A stretch of DNA of 50,651 nucleotides from Scytalidium lignicola (lineage: Eukaryota > Ascomycota > Leotiomycetes). This document shows positions 33,234 to 45,400 of this stretch, piece after piece. Numbering within the stretch: position 1 is the stretch's first letter; every line of letters starts with the position of its first letter. The DNA lies in the NCBI GenBank assembly GCA_002812745.2, contig NCSJ02000313.1, forward strand, positions 1 through 50,651, given 5' to 3'. The translations under genes and the position numbers were made by a program. The notes beneath the pieces were generated by a model that was not told the DNA's origin, made no database searches, and was given only the letters and a program-made list of their open reading frames with translations.

Positions 33234-35908
33234 TTAAAGCTCCTCGTTCTCCCAGTCCCGCTCGAGATACGCAGGCTGCAACGCACGCCCGCCAGCAGCA
33301 TCGAGTTTCGCCAAAAACTCGGGCGGCACCGAGGGGATGTACTTCCTTTCGCGCTCCCGGTTCATCCCCCCAAACCCAGCGCCGTAACTTATCAGCATGT
33401 CCGTGCTGGTCGGGAGAGAAAATGGCAGCATGAGCGACGGGTCCAAGAGCAGGTACTCGGGTGCGTCGTCATCGTCTTCTTCGAGGGAAACGTCTTCCAG
33501 ACCGTTTGGCGTATTGGACCCGACCATCTTCCCATTCGATGGCGGAGAACTGAGTACTTGTCCGTTGGAAGATTTGGTGGGTGTCGAAGGCGTAGAGCCT
33601 CCATTTCCTGCCCGCGAGGCCTTTGGTGAGGCTGCAGCTTGCCGCTGCCGTTCTCGGCGCAAGTGTGCTTCTTTCTGGAGATTCACCAGGTATGACATTG
33701 CGCTCTTTGGTAGACCCTTCTCACCAACCTCCGGCCGGTAATGTCTCACAGCGTGAATGAGCTGCTGTGGCGTGAGTCTGGTAAGTTGTTGCAGGGTACC
33801 AACAAGAGCTTCCAAATCATCTGCACCAAGTGAAGAGAAACACTGTAGCCACTGTAGCAGCTGGATAAGGGGAGCTAGATGTCGCCGTGCAGACTCGACA
33901 GTCGTCTCGCCGCTTGCGGTGATAGAGCCATGTTCGTAGTGTTCTGGTTGTCGATTATTCGTACGCGCCCATTCCTCCAAACTAGATATGTTCATTCGGA
34001 TCTGCATCGCTTTCGTCCGAGCTAGATATTTCCTGTTCGACATTATGCGATTGAAGAGTTCCGCTCCTAGCCAGTAGAACAGTTGTGCGAGGACCTGTGC
34101 GGTGATGACAGAATGAATGTCGTATAGATCTAATACAAATAAGGTTGATGACAATAAGGAAGTTATGTTTCGTGGTGACGGCTTTGCCTTCTGCTTTGGA
34201 GATGGCGGCCGATATCTCTTTTCTATAGGTTCTTCTTTCACCTGGACTTTTCTCTTGAAAATCTTCCATTCATTCTGGAATGTGATATCCTCGAACCCGG
34301 GTATGGTTTCATGGTCCAGCATCGCTGCATCCAATACCTTATCCATTCTCCTCTCGGCATCTCGGATGATGAGAATGAAAATCTCGTTGATTAACTCAGC
34401 TAGTTGTAACTGAAACTCTGAGGTTGATCCAGAGAGCCCAACGTCTTTCTTCAAGTAATGCAATAATAAAGTTGCATTCGACATCCAGAAGGCCAAGATA
34501 GTCATATCCCACTGGTGTGCTTCAACAACATCATTGATCTTGTCCATTGCACTGATAAGAAGCTTTCCAAGGAGCTCCTGGCTCGCATGGTAGTGTGCAT
34601 ATCGAGCGCTCAAAAATATCATATTGGCTGGAACCGGCTTTTGTGAAGGCGAGCGCTGTGGTGTCATCTTCGTAATAACAATATCGAGTATTCGTCCCAA
34701 TTCACTCTCTTGGAAGACAAACATCTGGTCATGGAGACATCTAGTCCAGTCAAATTCCTGTCCCTCCTCCTCCAGTTCCTCTGGGGTCTAGGTATTGTTA
34801 GCATTGGAATATCGAAGAAAAGATGAATCAATTTACCTCTGGCTGATCATCGATCCCTACGTTCCCCAAATCTACCTCGAGGTCCCTTGCGCTTTCCATC
34901 ATCATCCGCCGTCTAAGTTCATTCTCTGCCATCTCTTCCTCGAACCGGTCTTGAGAGAACCCGGGATTGTAAAAATCATCCGTAACACCAACGCTCCCGA
35001 TATGATAACCACTATCTTGCAGATACCCAGAGATCTCGCTGTCAGGGGCTGCAAAGTCGAAAGCAGTCCGTCCTGTCGATGACCTGACATCCGGGGAAGC
35101 TCCATGATCTAGAAGAGTTTTCGCAATGCCCTTGTGCCGGTTCGTCATTGCCCACATCAACGCACTCCACTGATTACGATCCTGTTTGTCGACGTCCGCA
35201 CCAGCTTCCAAGAGTGCTGTAACTACCGCGTCATGGCCCTAGAAACGAACCCCGTATCAGTAAAGCATTCGCTAAAATCAGGTAGTACTCGGACTTACAA
35301 AACAGCTAGCATATATCAGCGGCGCGGTTCCCTCCTCATCCGGAGCATTAACATCCACGAATTGCTTCGCCCTCCCACCCAGTAACTTTTCTATCCGATC
35401 AACATCTCCGTTGCTAGCGGCCATATTCAACGCCTTCTGCAGAATATCCTTCTTCTCGTCATCGCTCAACTTGTCATTTGTCGCAACAGCATCTTCATCC
35501 TCGATTACCCCTTCGTCTCGATGCGCCGCTTGCGCGGCAAGCATTTCCATGAGTCGTGCATCGCTATCCTCCAGCTTATGGGTTGGGAAATCATCTTCGT
35601 ATGTGTCATCGTGTAGGGATAGGTTACTGAATTGGAGGGGTTTGGCTAAGATAGGAGTTGTGAGGAATTGAGATTGTCCTTTTTATCATCCATGTGTTAG
35701 CAGGTCTCCCGTTTTTGGGTTTAAAGCATTTTGATTAGGAGTTATCCTTACCTTGCCAGGCATCGTATATCTCAGTCTCTGGCGTGTATTCCGCTGAAAC
35801 CGTCTTGCGATCATCTAGAGATTTTGGTAGATCATCAGGCAGGACCCTAGGCTTTTTCACCTCGTCCGCAAACCCGATGTCTTCCCCGCCATTGTCCCCG
35901 ATATCCAT
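33234..35908 (-). CDS. Ankyrin-repeat and DIL (dilute) domain protein
   Basis: Cytoplasmic protein with N-terminal ankyrin repeats and a C-terminal DIL domain, the fold also found in class V myosin cargo-binding tails. No motor domain is present, so it is not a myosin; a role in trafficking or polarity is inference. Four exons: 35752-35908, 35299-35678, 34837-35238 and 33234-34787. Introns are 73, 60 and 49 nt, all joins keep phase, total 830 residues. The ankyrin repeats span exons 2 and 3, including 'DEEGTAPLIYASCF|GHDAVV' across an intron and 'LLEAGADVDKQDRNQWSALM'. The DIL region lies in exon 4, from about 'EFDWTRCLHDQMFVF' on. A charged linker follows ('KVQVKEEPIEK'), then the conserved stretch with 'QVLAQLFYWLGAELFNRIM', and a Ser/Asn-rich, acidic C-terminal tail. 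The acceptor of intron 1 (AAAAAG) is weak but gives the only phase-keeping join that I see. Confidence 0.87.
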
Positions 35909-36409
35909 GGCAGATTGAGCAGGACTGCATATAGTCCGTACTCATCTGCTGTTATCACTACAATCAATCAGAACAGAATCTGAATGGAGGACAAAGGTTG
36001 TAGTCGAATCCTTTCAGCGCTGGATTATCAGTGCATTTGTCTTGGGCTACAACTAATTAATGGTGACGACGGATCAGTTGGTCTGTTGTCAGGAGGTGGT
36101 CCGTGCCGCACGCCTAGTTCCCAGGCCCCTGGTCTCGTTGACGAAGCTTCTTTAGAATCTGACAAACATAAAAAGGGCAGTGCACGATTCTGGGGTAAGG
36201 AATGCAAATAGGAGCCTAAATAATGCTTTGGACGAATGCAGCAGCAACTCTCCTTGTTTCTTTTCCCTTGAAATTCCCCATATCTAAATTGCTAGAAATA
36301 GTCTTGCCTTGTCACGTGGTGACAGATCTGATAAGAGAGGTCGAAAGTAGCTCCATACGGTACAGTTAGAACCAGCTAGAATGGGTGGAGAGTAAGTGAA
36401 TTTTATTCT
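35909..36409. promoter_or_regulatory. Promoter region of the ankyrin/DIL gene
   Basis: A 500-bp spacer between the allantoicase stop and the ankyrin/DIL start. A GTCAC-GTG-GTGAC inverted repeat at 36311-36323 contains a CACGTG core (36313-36318), the kind of site bound by bHLH factors such as Cbf1. No experiment supports its use here. Confidence 0.4.
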
Positions 36410-37741
36410 TTATTCACTCCTCTTCCCAAATACTCTAATTCTCTTCACTCCACCATCTGGTATAATGGTCAGCTTAACATGAGTGAACGCGGTTTCTTTC
36501 ACTAAAGATTCAAACTCGTGCTCCTTATCCGGACCACATTTGCTTGGTGACACAAGTTCTACCCAACCAGCAGCCTGAGCGCCAGGTTCTCCTTCTCCAG
36601 ACCAAGTTATAGCCTCAACCTTAGCTTCCTTAGGAAAGTTCCCGCGGAAGTGAGCAGTATCAACCACCAATTTTTGCACTGTTCCTTTCGCTCCAAGACG
36701 AATAATAGCCCAGTCTACATGTCCTTTTCCTCGAGATCTACTCGTCTCCCATCCATCACCCATATCCTTGCCACGGCCGGGAAGGATAAGGTTTGCTATG
36801 ACTCCGAAATGCTGGTCACTGCAGGAGACTGCCACACCTCCATTTTGTGCAGCAGCAAGATCGAAGATGGCATTCTTATCCTCGGGAAATACTGGGACTG
36901 CTTTCCCAAATATCCTAAAGCGTGCAATTCCTCCATCAGGGTACATGTTCAGTCTAACATGGGTATAAGCCTTCTTGGTTGGAGTGTCTAGCTTCCAGCC
37001 AAATCGTTGAGAAGGCCCACACTCCTGAATGCCTAGGATTGTCTTCCACTTCCCCCTCTCTCCTTTCCACCCGATGACTTCATCGTCATCTGAGCTGAAG
37101 ACGCCCTCAACTGAGATCGCTGGAGCATGATTGCCAGAGAAGAAGGCTGTATCGACTTCAATGCCCTCAATGATACCAGAAGCTACACCCAGGCGAATGA
37201 CAACGTAGTCAAAGGGAGCGGAGTTGTGTCTTCGAGTCTCCCATCCATCGTACCAGGCTCCGGAGTAAACCATTTTGCCGGGTTGTCTGATAGGTGAGGC
37301 AGGGTTTATGAGGTTTGATGCTTCTGCAAACCACTCATCTGAAAGTGAGAGTACTTTGCCTCCGAGTGTGCTGGAGATGAGATCTGCATTATGGCATTAG
37401 CACAAAGAGTAATATTGTGAATTTTGGGATTGATAAAAAGATAAATTCTAAGATTCTCTCCCCTTGACGCAGGGCTTGAAGCGGATTGTGGTTTAGAATT
37501 GAATAATCAAGCATCTCATAGCCAGGTCCAACATTAGCCGTTCCTTATCCCACTACAAATCTTGTAATGCTCTCCCACATTCCGAGTCACAACTTCACAT
37601 AATTTCCCAAGACACACAACCAGCAAGTGAATTCAGCACAAACTCACCAATGGTGGAAGACCGAAAGGTCTCATCAATCTTGTCGGACGCAACCCACGTT
37701 GCAGGCACATTTTCCAGCTTGTAATCAATTTCAGCTTCCAT
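36410..37741 (-). CDS. Allantoicase
   Basis: Hydrolyses allantoate to ureidoglycolate and urea in purine catabolism (the alc/DAL2 enzyme). Two exons, 37648-37741 and 36410-37383, give 355 residues, normal for the family. The intron of 264 nt (GTGAGT...ATGCAG) splits an Asp codon, joining 'DETFRSSTI' to 'DLISSTLGG' exactly as the family N-terminus requires. The protein has the two tandem allantoicase repeats: the first around 'YDGWETRRHN...YVVIRLG' and 'GPSQRFGWKLDTP', the second around 'GDGWETSRSRGKGHVDW' and 'CGPDKEHEF'. Each half ends in a similar 'THV(R/K)L...PDGG...R(I/V)FGK' motif. It shares a 745-bp divergent upstream region with the cytochrome b561 gene. An N at 37743 lies two bases before the start codon and does not touch the coding sequence. 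Confidence 0.95.
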
Positions 37742-38486
37742 ANTTTTTTTTTCCGGTATGCTAACAAGATGGCAAAAGAAGAGTTCCCAAGAATGGGTGA
37801 AAATTGGATCGAATTTTAATTTTACCAAACCCCTCCGATTTGATGTCGAGGTATCGGGCGGCTCCGATATCGATAAGCCCCTCTACTAGCACGGACCAGG
37901 AGAGAGGAGAGAGCTTGTCCAAACATCTCCACAAGTTTCTTTTTGGTCTTGCACCTTGGCTGACGAGTTCGAGTCCTTCAATCCTGATTGGGCTCTTATG
38001 TAAGCAGGTGCGGGATTGAGAGATTGAATACTTCTTGTATTACTAAGAGTACTTTACACCTTGGTGAGCTGGTGAGATACCAGAGATGATTCTTGTGATA
38101 TAATTATCCAGAGATGCCAAGAATGTTGTTTCTTCCCCCGTACAAACGCAATTGCACCATCCACAGGCCTCATTCGGCCATCCGGCCCAGCTTACACATC
38201 CTCACGTTGTGATTGGCGGAAGCTATGCGGTTGACCAGGGAAGTACCCCTCTCTGCCACTTACCTCCTGCCCGCCACGGAATAGCGACTGGACCACGGTT
38301 CCTGGCGTCATGAGCAGAAGACCACCTCTCCACTCTTCAACATCCATCTGCTGCTGACATATCCAACCTTCTTTCAATCTCAATCTCAATCTTCATCTAC
38401 TCAATCATCAAACACCTCGGGGATATATCTGTGCTAGGTCTTTTACCTGAGCTTGAGCTGTACGAGATCGGTGCGAATTAGTTGCC
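37742..38486. promoter_or_regulatory. Divergent promoter, allantoicase / cytochrome b561
   Basis: Shared upstream DNA of two head-to-head genes. CGATAA at 37871-37876, about 130 bp above the allantoicase start, fits the HGATAR site of fungal AreA/NIT2 nitrogen regulators. Nitrogen control of allantoin genes is known in other fungi; for this gene it is inference from one site. Confidence 0.45.
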
Positions 38487-39298
38487 ATGGCTTCCGCAAC
38501 GGGTATCCCAGACAACAACCACTTCCTGACCGAGGAAGCTCCAGAAGCTACAGAAGAAGAGCCTCTTCTCGGCCGTCTAGGAGACGCATCCCAACCGCCA
38601 ACCCGTCCATTATACGCAAACCTCTACCTAGGTATGTATCTAGTTGATTCCCTCCCTAATTCCCTCGCAACCACAAATTCCTAACAACAAACAAAACAAC
38701 AGGCACCGGCATCATCGCCCAAGCCGGCATCATCCTCCTCGTAGCCCTAACCTGGGCCAACGTCTTCCTCTCCCCCCTAATCCTCTTCAGCCCGCACCCG
38801 CTCCTCAACACCTCCGGTCTCCTCCTCCTCACCCAATCCATCCTCCTTCTCCAACCAACGCACATCCCCTCGCAAAAGCGCACCGGCGCCCACGCCCACG
38901 CCGGCCTCAATTTCCTCGCCCTCTCCCTCCTCCTCGCCGGCCTCGTCATCATCGAGGTGAACAAGTTCTCCCACAACGGCACGCACTTCGAGTCCCCGCA
39001 TGCCATCCTCGGTCTGATTACCTACATCTCGCTCCTGCTCCAGGCCGCCGTTGGTATCGTGCAGTTCTTTGTGCCCTCCGTCTTCGGTGGCGAGGAGAAG
39101 GCCAAGGCTGTGTATAAGTATCATCGCTGGTCGGGATACGTCATCCTGGGACTGATGCTCGGCACGGTGGGTGCGGCGACACAGACGACGTATAATCTAA
39201 CGGTGCTGCACATTGAGTGGAAGGCTGTCCTGTTGGCTAGTATTTTGGTGGTGATTGGTGTGGTGCCTAGGATCCATAAGCAGAAGTTGGGGTTGTAA
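38487..39298 (+). CDS. Cytochrome b561-type transmembrane protein
   Basis: The only plus-strand gene recognised. Exons 38487-38631 and 38703-39298 (intron 71 nt, GTATGT...AACAG, splitting a Gly codon) give 246 residues. A soluble N-terminus of about 45 residues is followed by about five hydrophobic segments. Four His in the expected pattern could bind two b-type hemes: His80 ('SPHPLLN'), His114 ('HAHAGLN'), His148 ('SPHAILG') and His189 ('KYHRWSGY'). Proteins of this family move electrons across a membrane, often from ascorbate to ferric iron; donor and acceptor here are unknown. No signal peptide or DOMON domain is present, so it is a stand-alone b561 core. Confidence 0.88.
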
Positions 39299-39832
39299 GG
39301 AGAATGTGATGCATGTGACAAGGTGGGTGGAAGGAAATCTGAGAGTCGAAGCTTGGACATAATTTATGAGCAGACGGCCTTTTTGGTTTTTATTTTTTAA
39401 TAATGAACATATCAGGGTTATGTCTTGCGTTTTCAGTTTTGAGTTAGGCGTTCTAGATTTTAAGGTTTTCTTTGATATTTAGCCTTGCAATGCCTAATAT
39501 AGTTTTCAGTGCAATGAGAAATGCAAATATGGATTCTCGATCGAGTCTTTTAGCCTGACTATGGTGGTGGTATGAAGCATGTATATATCAACTGGAAGAA
39601 CATATTCAAACACCTTTCAACTATCACTTTCTGTGCCAACACTATATATAGCTGGTTCTACACGTGTGCGAGACAAAATCGTATCCAAAACAAGATAAAA
39701 GAATATCATCCAAGTCCCTAAACTCGCATACCATCCAGTACCTAAAATACATAAACATCCCTGCTAAAAAAAAAAAATGAAAACAGTAACACATTTTCAA
39801 GCTATTCATATGGAGCTAGTAGATTCCCTAAC
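39299..39832. other. Convergent spacer between b561 and M13 genes
   Basis: Tail-to-tail spacer of 534 bp that must hold both 3' ends. It is AT-rich, with an A-run at about 39768-39778. No gene is seen. Confidence 0.55.
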
Positions 39833-42487
39833 CTACCAAAGCTCACAGACGGGCTCCTTGGAAGCGCACTTAAAGCTCTCCTTGAAATCTACCGAGTTTG
39901 CCATGGTCCCCAAAATCCTAGCCCACTTCGGAGCATGAGGATCAGTGTAGATGCGGTTGATAGCAGTTTCCTTCCTACTCTTCCCGCACCACCAGTTCGC
40001 ATAGCTGACAAAGAAGAGTTGGTCTTGGGTAAAGTAATCTAGTCCAGGAAGATCCTCACTCGGGCTCTCCGCCTGGCGCTTCTTCCACGCTGCAAAGGCA
40101 GCAGCTACACCACCAGCATCGGCAATATTCTCTCCAAGCGTGAGCTTTCCATTGACATGCAGAGGCTTGTTATCTGGCCCCTCAACGGAGAAATTGGAGT
40201 ACTGCTCAACGAAACAGTCTGCACGTTGGGTGAAATTCCGAACAGTGCTGTCAGTCCACCAATCTGTGTAGTTCCCATTTTGATCATAATGGCGGCCAGT
40301 TGAATCGAAAGCATGAGACAGCTCATGTCCAGATACCGATCCGAAAGCACCATAGCTTAGATATTTAGGAATATTCACGTCAAAAACAGGGAATTGCATA
40401 ATCCCTGCAGGGAACACAATCTCGTTTCCAGGAGGATTGTAATACGCATTAACTGTGGGAACTGACATGCCCCACTGCTCTCGATCAGTAGGCTTCCCAA
40501 GAGCAGACCATTCTCGAGCAACCTCGAATTTGTTGGCTTCAAGGTTGTTCTGGAAGTACTGCTTTGCATCAATTGAAACATCTTTGTAGTAATCCCTTAG
40601 TTTGTCCGGATTCATAATATCGGGGCTCTACACACGGTCAGGACTGGACACCAAGAGAACGTGTGGCTGAAGTAACGGTCACTCACCTTTGTAGGGTAAC
40701 CAATTTTCTGTACGATCTTGTGAACTTTCTCGATAGCCAGGTCAGAAACACTCTTTTCCATCCAAGTTGTAACCTTAAGTTTGTTGATAAACATCTCCTT
40801 AATATCGGACACGATCTGATCACCAAAGTTCTTTGCTTTCTCAGAGAACGCCTTTTCAACGAAGAAACGGCTAAGAATCCATCCAAGAGCATCATCAACA
40901 TGATCAACACAAACTCTCCAACGTTCGGGCTGCGATTCGGGATCCTGGAAAAGCAGTTAGCAATATTTAGCTAGGGATAATACCTCATAGCTTTACCTTG
41001 CCTTGAATAACATTTCTGAATCTGAGATAAGGCTTGGTCTCCTCAGCATCGACGGCAGATGCATAGCTTTGAATGACCTTCCACAGCATGTAAGATCTAA
41101 TTGTAGAGCGAGTGGTGTTAGAAAGGACACCTGCCAATGTCTTTTGGTATTCGGGTGCCATCGCAATCGCTCTCTCAGCCTTGTAACCGGAGGGAGAGAG
41201 GCTATTGATGACATTCTTTAGCTGAACTTGAGGTGTAAGGGAATCTGCCTCATCAAGGGACATTGGGTTATAATATTTCTTTAGAACACCGTGTTAGTGA
41301 TAGACAGCCAGAGAAGGAAGTAGGGAGGGGAGAAGAACGGCATACCGTGACATCATCTCGATCCTCAGCATCAGGAGATGCGCTTGCCAACTTCTTCTCA
41401 AATTCAACTAGATCATGAGCAAAGACCTGGCCCGGAGTTTTCCCTTCAACATTGGCATAGTCATCGATATCAAAAAGTTGGAAATCTGATCTGTTGATAT
41501 TCTTGTGGAAGAGGTCGGTAACTTCAGCAATGGTTGCCTCATACTTGCTAACCACATCATCATCGTCGTAGTAGTCTTTTGCAGGTAAACCAATGCTATA
41601 CGGAGCTGCTACTTGCAGGACAATTGTATCTGGGTCTTTATCATCAGGACCAACTGAAACTGATACTAAAGCTGTAACCCCAATTTCAGCCAGACGAAGG
41701 ACAGCTGCAGCGATGGGGCCATCAGGTTTATTCCCAATAAGCTCTTTGCTATCCTTGATCGGGAGCATCATCAAAACTTCGCTAAGAATAGCAGTTAAGG
41801 GCTCAGCTCCAATTTCCTTCAGTGTAGCCTCATCCATACAGGCATCATAGCCAGCTTTGAGCTTTTCGAAATTTTGCTGGTCGACCGAAGATAGAGACTG
41901 TGCAAGTTGTGCTGGAGAAAAGCCCGAGTGCTAAACAGAATATCAATATTATTCATGCATTTGAATTAAGGGGAAATTAAGGCTGACCTTAGAGCCCTCT
42001 GGATACGGAGCCTCCAGTATGTGCCTTAGGAGGATCTGGGAATTCTCGCTCATGATCGTTCCGGTAAACAGATCTCCTTGGTCTGGTCGGAGGTCATGTC
42101 TATCACTCCATCCACCACAAACAAGCTCCTCAAAGTCATCACATGGATCAAGTTCCTTGTACTTGGGTGAGAGGTTATACAGAATTTCTGAAGACGCGTG
42201 GACACAAGCGGGTGTGAGACAGACGTTTGACTCTGGCTTCGTCGACTTTTTCTTCTCATTATGGTATTCTGTTATATATGAGCCTAAATTGAGCGGCTAG
42301 GACAGAATATTGACCTACTCGTGAAATAAACCACTATCACCACGATGGCGGCCGCCATCAGGCCACTCATACATAGAGGAACTGCATTGCGCTTGATCCA
42401 TCCCAAAGGGTTTTTCTTCGATGTAGATGATTCATCCTCATGATGCCTCTCGGCACCTGGGAGTAAAGGATCGTTCTCTGTGGACAT
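39833..42487 (-). CDS. M13 (neprilysin-like) zinc endopeptidase
   Basis: A type II membrane metallopeptidase, expected to cleave peptides outside the cytosol. Six exons: 42319-42487, 41988-42232, 41346-41930, 40997-41278, 40687-40944 and 39833-40627, giving about 777 residues. A cytoplasmic tail of about 34 residues precedes a single transmembrane segment ('LMAAAIVVIVVYF'), then a Cys-rich ectodomain ('CLTPACVHAS'). Zinc ligands are visible: His614 and His618 in 'GHELSHAFD' and Glu679 in 'LGENIADAGG'. The C-terminus 'CELW' is the usual M13 ending with its last Cys paired to the domain. Introns 2-5 (57, 67, 52 and 59 nt) are phase 0. Intron 1 is uncertain: the GTAGGT donor at 42318 needs a CCAG acceptor at 42233 to keep phase, while the nearer AACAG acceptor (42270) shifts the frame. 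Fungal relatives of neprilysin are known; the substrate is not. Confidence 0.9.
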
Positions 42488-45400
42488 TTGGAATAATCGA
42501 TGGCCGGAAGAGAACGCAGATGATAGCTCCCGGCACAATCGGTATATCGTATGTTGGGGGTTTAGTGACTAACAACGTTGGGTGTCTCTCAAAGCTAGCT
42601 TCTAAGGAGCATTGATCCTGATCAAAGAGATGAAGCCGCAGCAAATTCCTAAGCCCGGCTTGTTTTTTATTTAATGGGCTGGTGTAGGTAGGTGATGGAG
42701 TCACCCAAGAAGGGACATCGACGTACACCGCGCTTACAAGTCATACGGGCGTCCGTGCGAAAGGCGGGGAAAGCTGCTTTCCTCATTGGGCAATTACTGC
42801 CAGGTACGAGGTTGTCGAAGCTAAGAGTGCATCTCCAACACAAAGAATCTGCTCAGGGCATATGTCGGAAGTCGAGCACCTTCAATTCTACGACACAAAG
42901 GCAAGAAATTCGTCGATACAATGAGAAATCTTAGATTTGAGAAGTTAAAGATGAGGTAGGCTAAGACGTGTCACGTGATGGCGCGACGGGGCGTTACGCG
43001 CTAAACTCGGGTGTCAAGTCTTAGGGTTTACTCATCTTCAGCTTGGTTTGGCGGCTACGACAAGCAACTACTTTTGGGTACGACTCTTCAAGAATATTAC
43101 TGTTCACGGGTTTTGCATTAAAACACGGTGTGGTACATTCTTCCATAGTGACAGCCATCGCGTTCATTTTGCCTGTGGATAATACGTCCATATTTGAACC
43201 AAGTCCTTGGATCACGGTTATCTGAGGAAACATCACAGGAACATTGGTGAAGCATGCATCGCCATAGCCCAGAAACTCAGCCCATCAAGGGCATGCAGGT
43301 ATGAGCAATTACAATGCAAGTCCAGAAGCAGAGGAGCATATTTTCCGCTGTACGGAACTGTGCGCACTAGACCATGGGAACCGTTTCCTAGTGGTAGGGA
43401 AGTCACTTAATACAGCATATATGCAGCTGAACTGAGTTGAGCAGAGCGGAATTGGCCTCAAATGTGATTACTCAAGTAAGCAGCATTACAAGATCAAGAC
43501 ACCTATTTAGTTGGGTTTGAACGTGCAGAAATACCGCTCCGCTACTTTACCTGAAACGCGTTAACGAAGCAGTCAGAGAGGCCCAAGACGGGGAGCCTGG
43601 GTTGACTCTGCTAGGGCCGCCGTGACATCCACCACCACAATCCACATTGGAAATTCGGAAATACTGTACAGTATGGCACAACCTCCAGGATGCTCTTCTA
43701 AGATGCTTACCTGATGGGCTGGATAGCTGGATCCGCGTTGTTGCCTGCATGAGGAGGAAAACCTACCCCTCACTGCTTGTCTAGCGTGTCGTTGTTTGAT
43801 CTAGGCCTTCCGTAAGTACCAGCCCGGTCCATGAGGTACCACATGGCAACCCTCCAATTTGCCGTCTGGCATCCTGGAGGCAAGGGCAGGGCTCTTCATA
43901 GAGCGGATCCTTATCCGTTAACATGGGCAATTTAACGTCTACATGTACCCGTGGCTGGCGTAACGGGATATGTGGCTGCTGCACTATTTCCCCGGAGGTA
44001 ATAAAGTCCGAGGATGCTATTTCTTGACCTGGAAATAGTTGGGCACCAAATGCCCTTGGAAACTAAAAGGGTGATCGTGTAGGACTTCGCTCCCCTTTGG
44101 GAATGATGCGGGAAATCCACTACAATGGTGTGAAGGATCACCATGATTACACAACAGCCGTAATATAGTAGAACGAATCGTTTCTCAGCACTAGATAGTC
44201 TTCTGTTATACAGTAAGAATAGCAGGTAATTGAAGGCCGAATAAGGGAAGCTCGTGCCTGGCACTCCGCGTAAGCTGCGTAAGCTCTTGCTAAGGAAACT
44301 TTTCAGCCTGCTATTCTAGGAGCCTTTTGGAAGAAAATCATTGTTCAGCGCTGATTACTTTATCTGAGTCGAAACCTTGTGATGCACATCACAGACCCTC
44401 GGAATGCGGCTTTCACAAACCGATAATCCGGCAGAAGGATCCGAACAAACGCTCAAGCCCATTTGAAAGCAAAACTCTAAAATTTCCCACATGTGCTTTA
44501 TGCGAAAATTCCATGTCCAAGGACACCTATCTGAGCATCTGTTACAAGTACAGTGCCATAGCAGAGTGATATCCCGAGGGAAAGCCAAAAACTCGAGCAA
44601 CCAGATGCCCCGTGCCATGCCAGTTAGCCATGAATCAAAGCCGCGGGCCATGCATCCCCCTGGTTCAACATGCCCTTCAAATCCAGAATAGAGCACGTTC
44701 CGTACCGGCAGCAGTACCGGTACTTGTTCAAGCAACAAAGAGGGACAAAGCTCCGATTCCTCTCCATCTTCCTCCTCTTCTCCCACCGGTATCAGATGTT
44801 CCATATACAGTACAGTACGTACAGTATAAACCCTCCACCAAACTTACAGTACCGTACGGAGTACAATGTACGTACGTAAATATCCCGAACAAGCAAACCC
44901 CCTGATCATCACCCNAAAAATACCCAAAAACAGNAAAAAGAAGAACCTTGGAATTCCACATTGCCTATCCTCCATGTCCTTTCTCATACCAGGCTTCCCC
45001 TTCCTCTTTCCTCTAGCATAGTACAGTAACAGTTGCAACCGTAGATCCCCCAAATCCTAAATGCGGTTCTTCCCCGCCACCCAATNAAAACGTCCCATGG
45101 TGGGATGTCTGATGTCTGATGTCTGTTTTCTGTATGTAAGTACTGTAAAGCTATTTACGGGTTGAAAGAGAAAAAACAAGTNAAAAAAAACAACACACAA
45201 ACAAAGCTATACATAGTACTCCGTACTACTATATGCAAAAAAGACCTAATCAAAAAAAATCAAAAAAGTACCAATACTAACTTCCAGCTGAAAGCCAAGC
45301 AGGTGCCTTTCTTGATGATCCTCCACCGCTGTAGGGTGCTATATTACAGTAGAGTACAGTAACAGTCCGTAGAACAAAGTGTACTACCGCACAAGTACAG

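Noticed and set aside
43960..44155. TG...CA-bounded segment that might be a solo LTR
   Set aside because: I found no second copy, no clear target-site duplication and no internal coding remains; the bounds are arbitrary.
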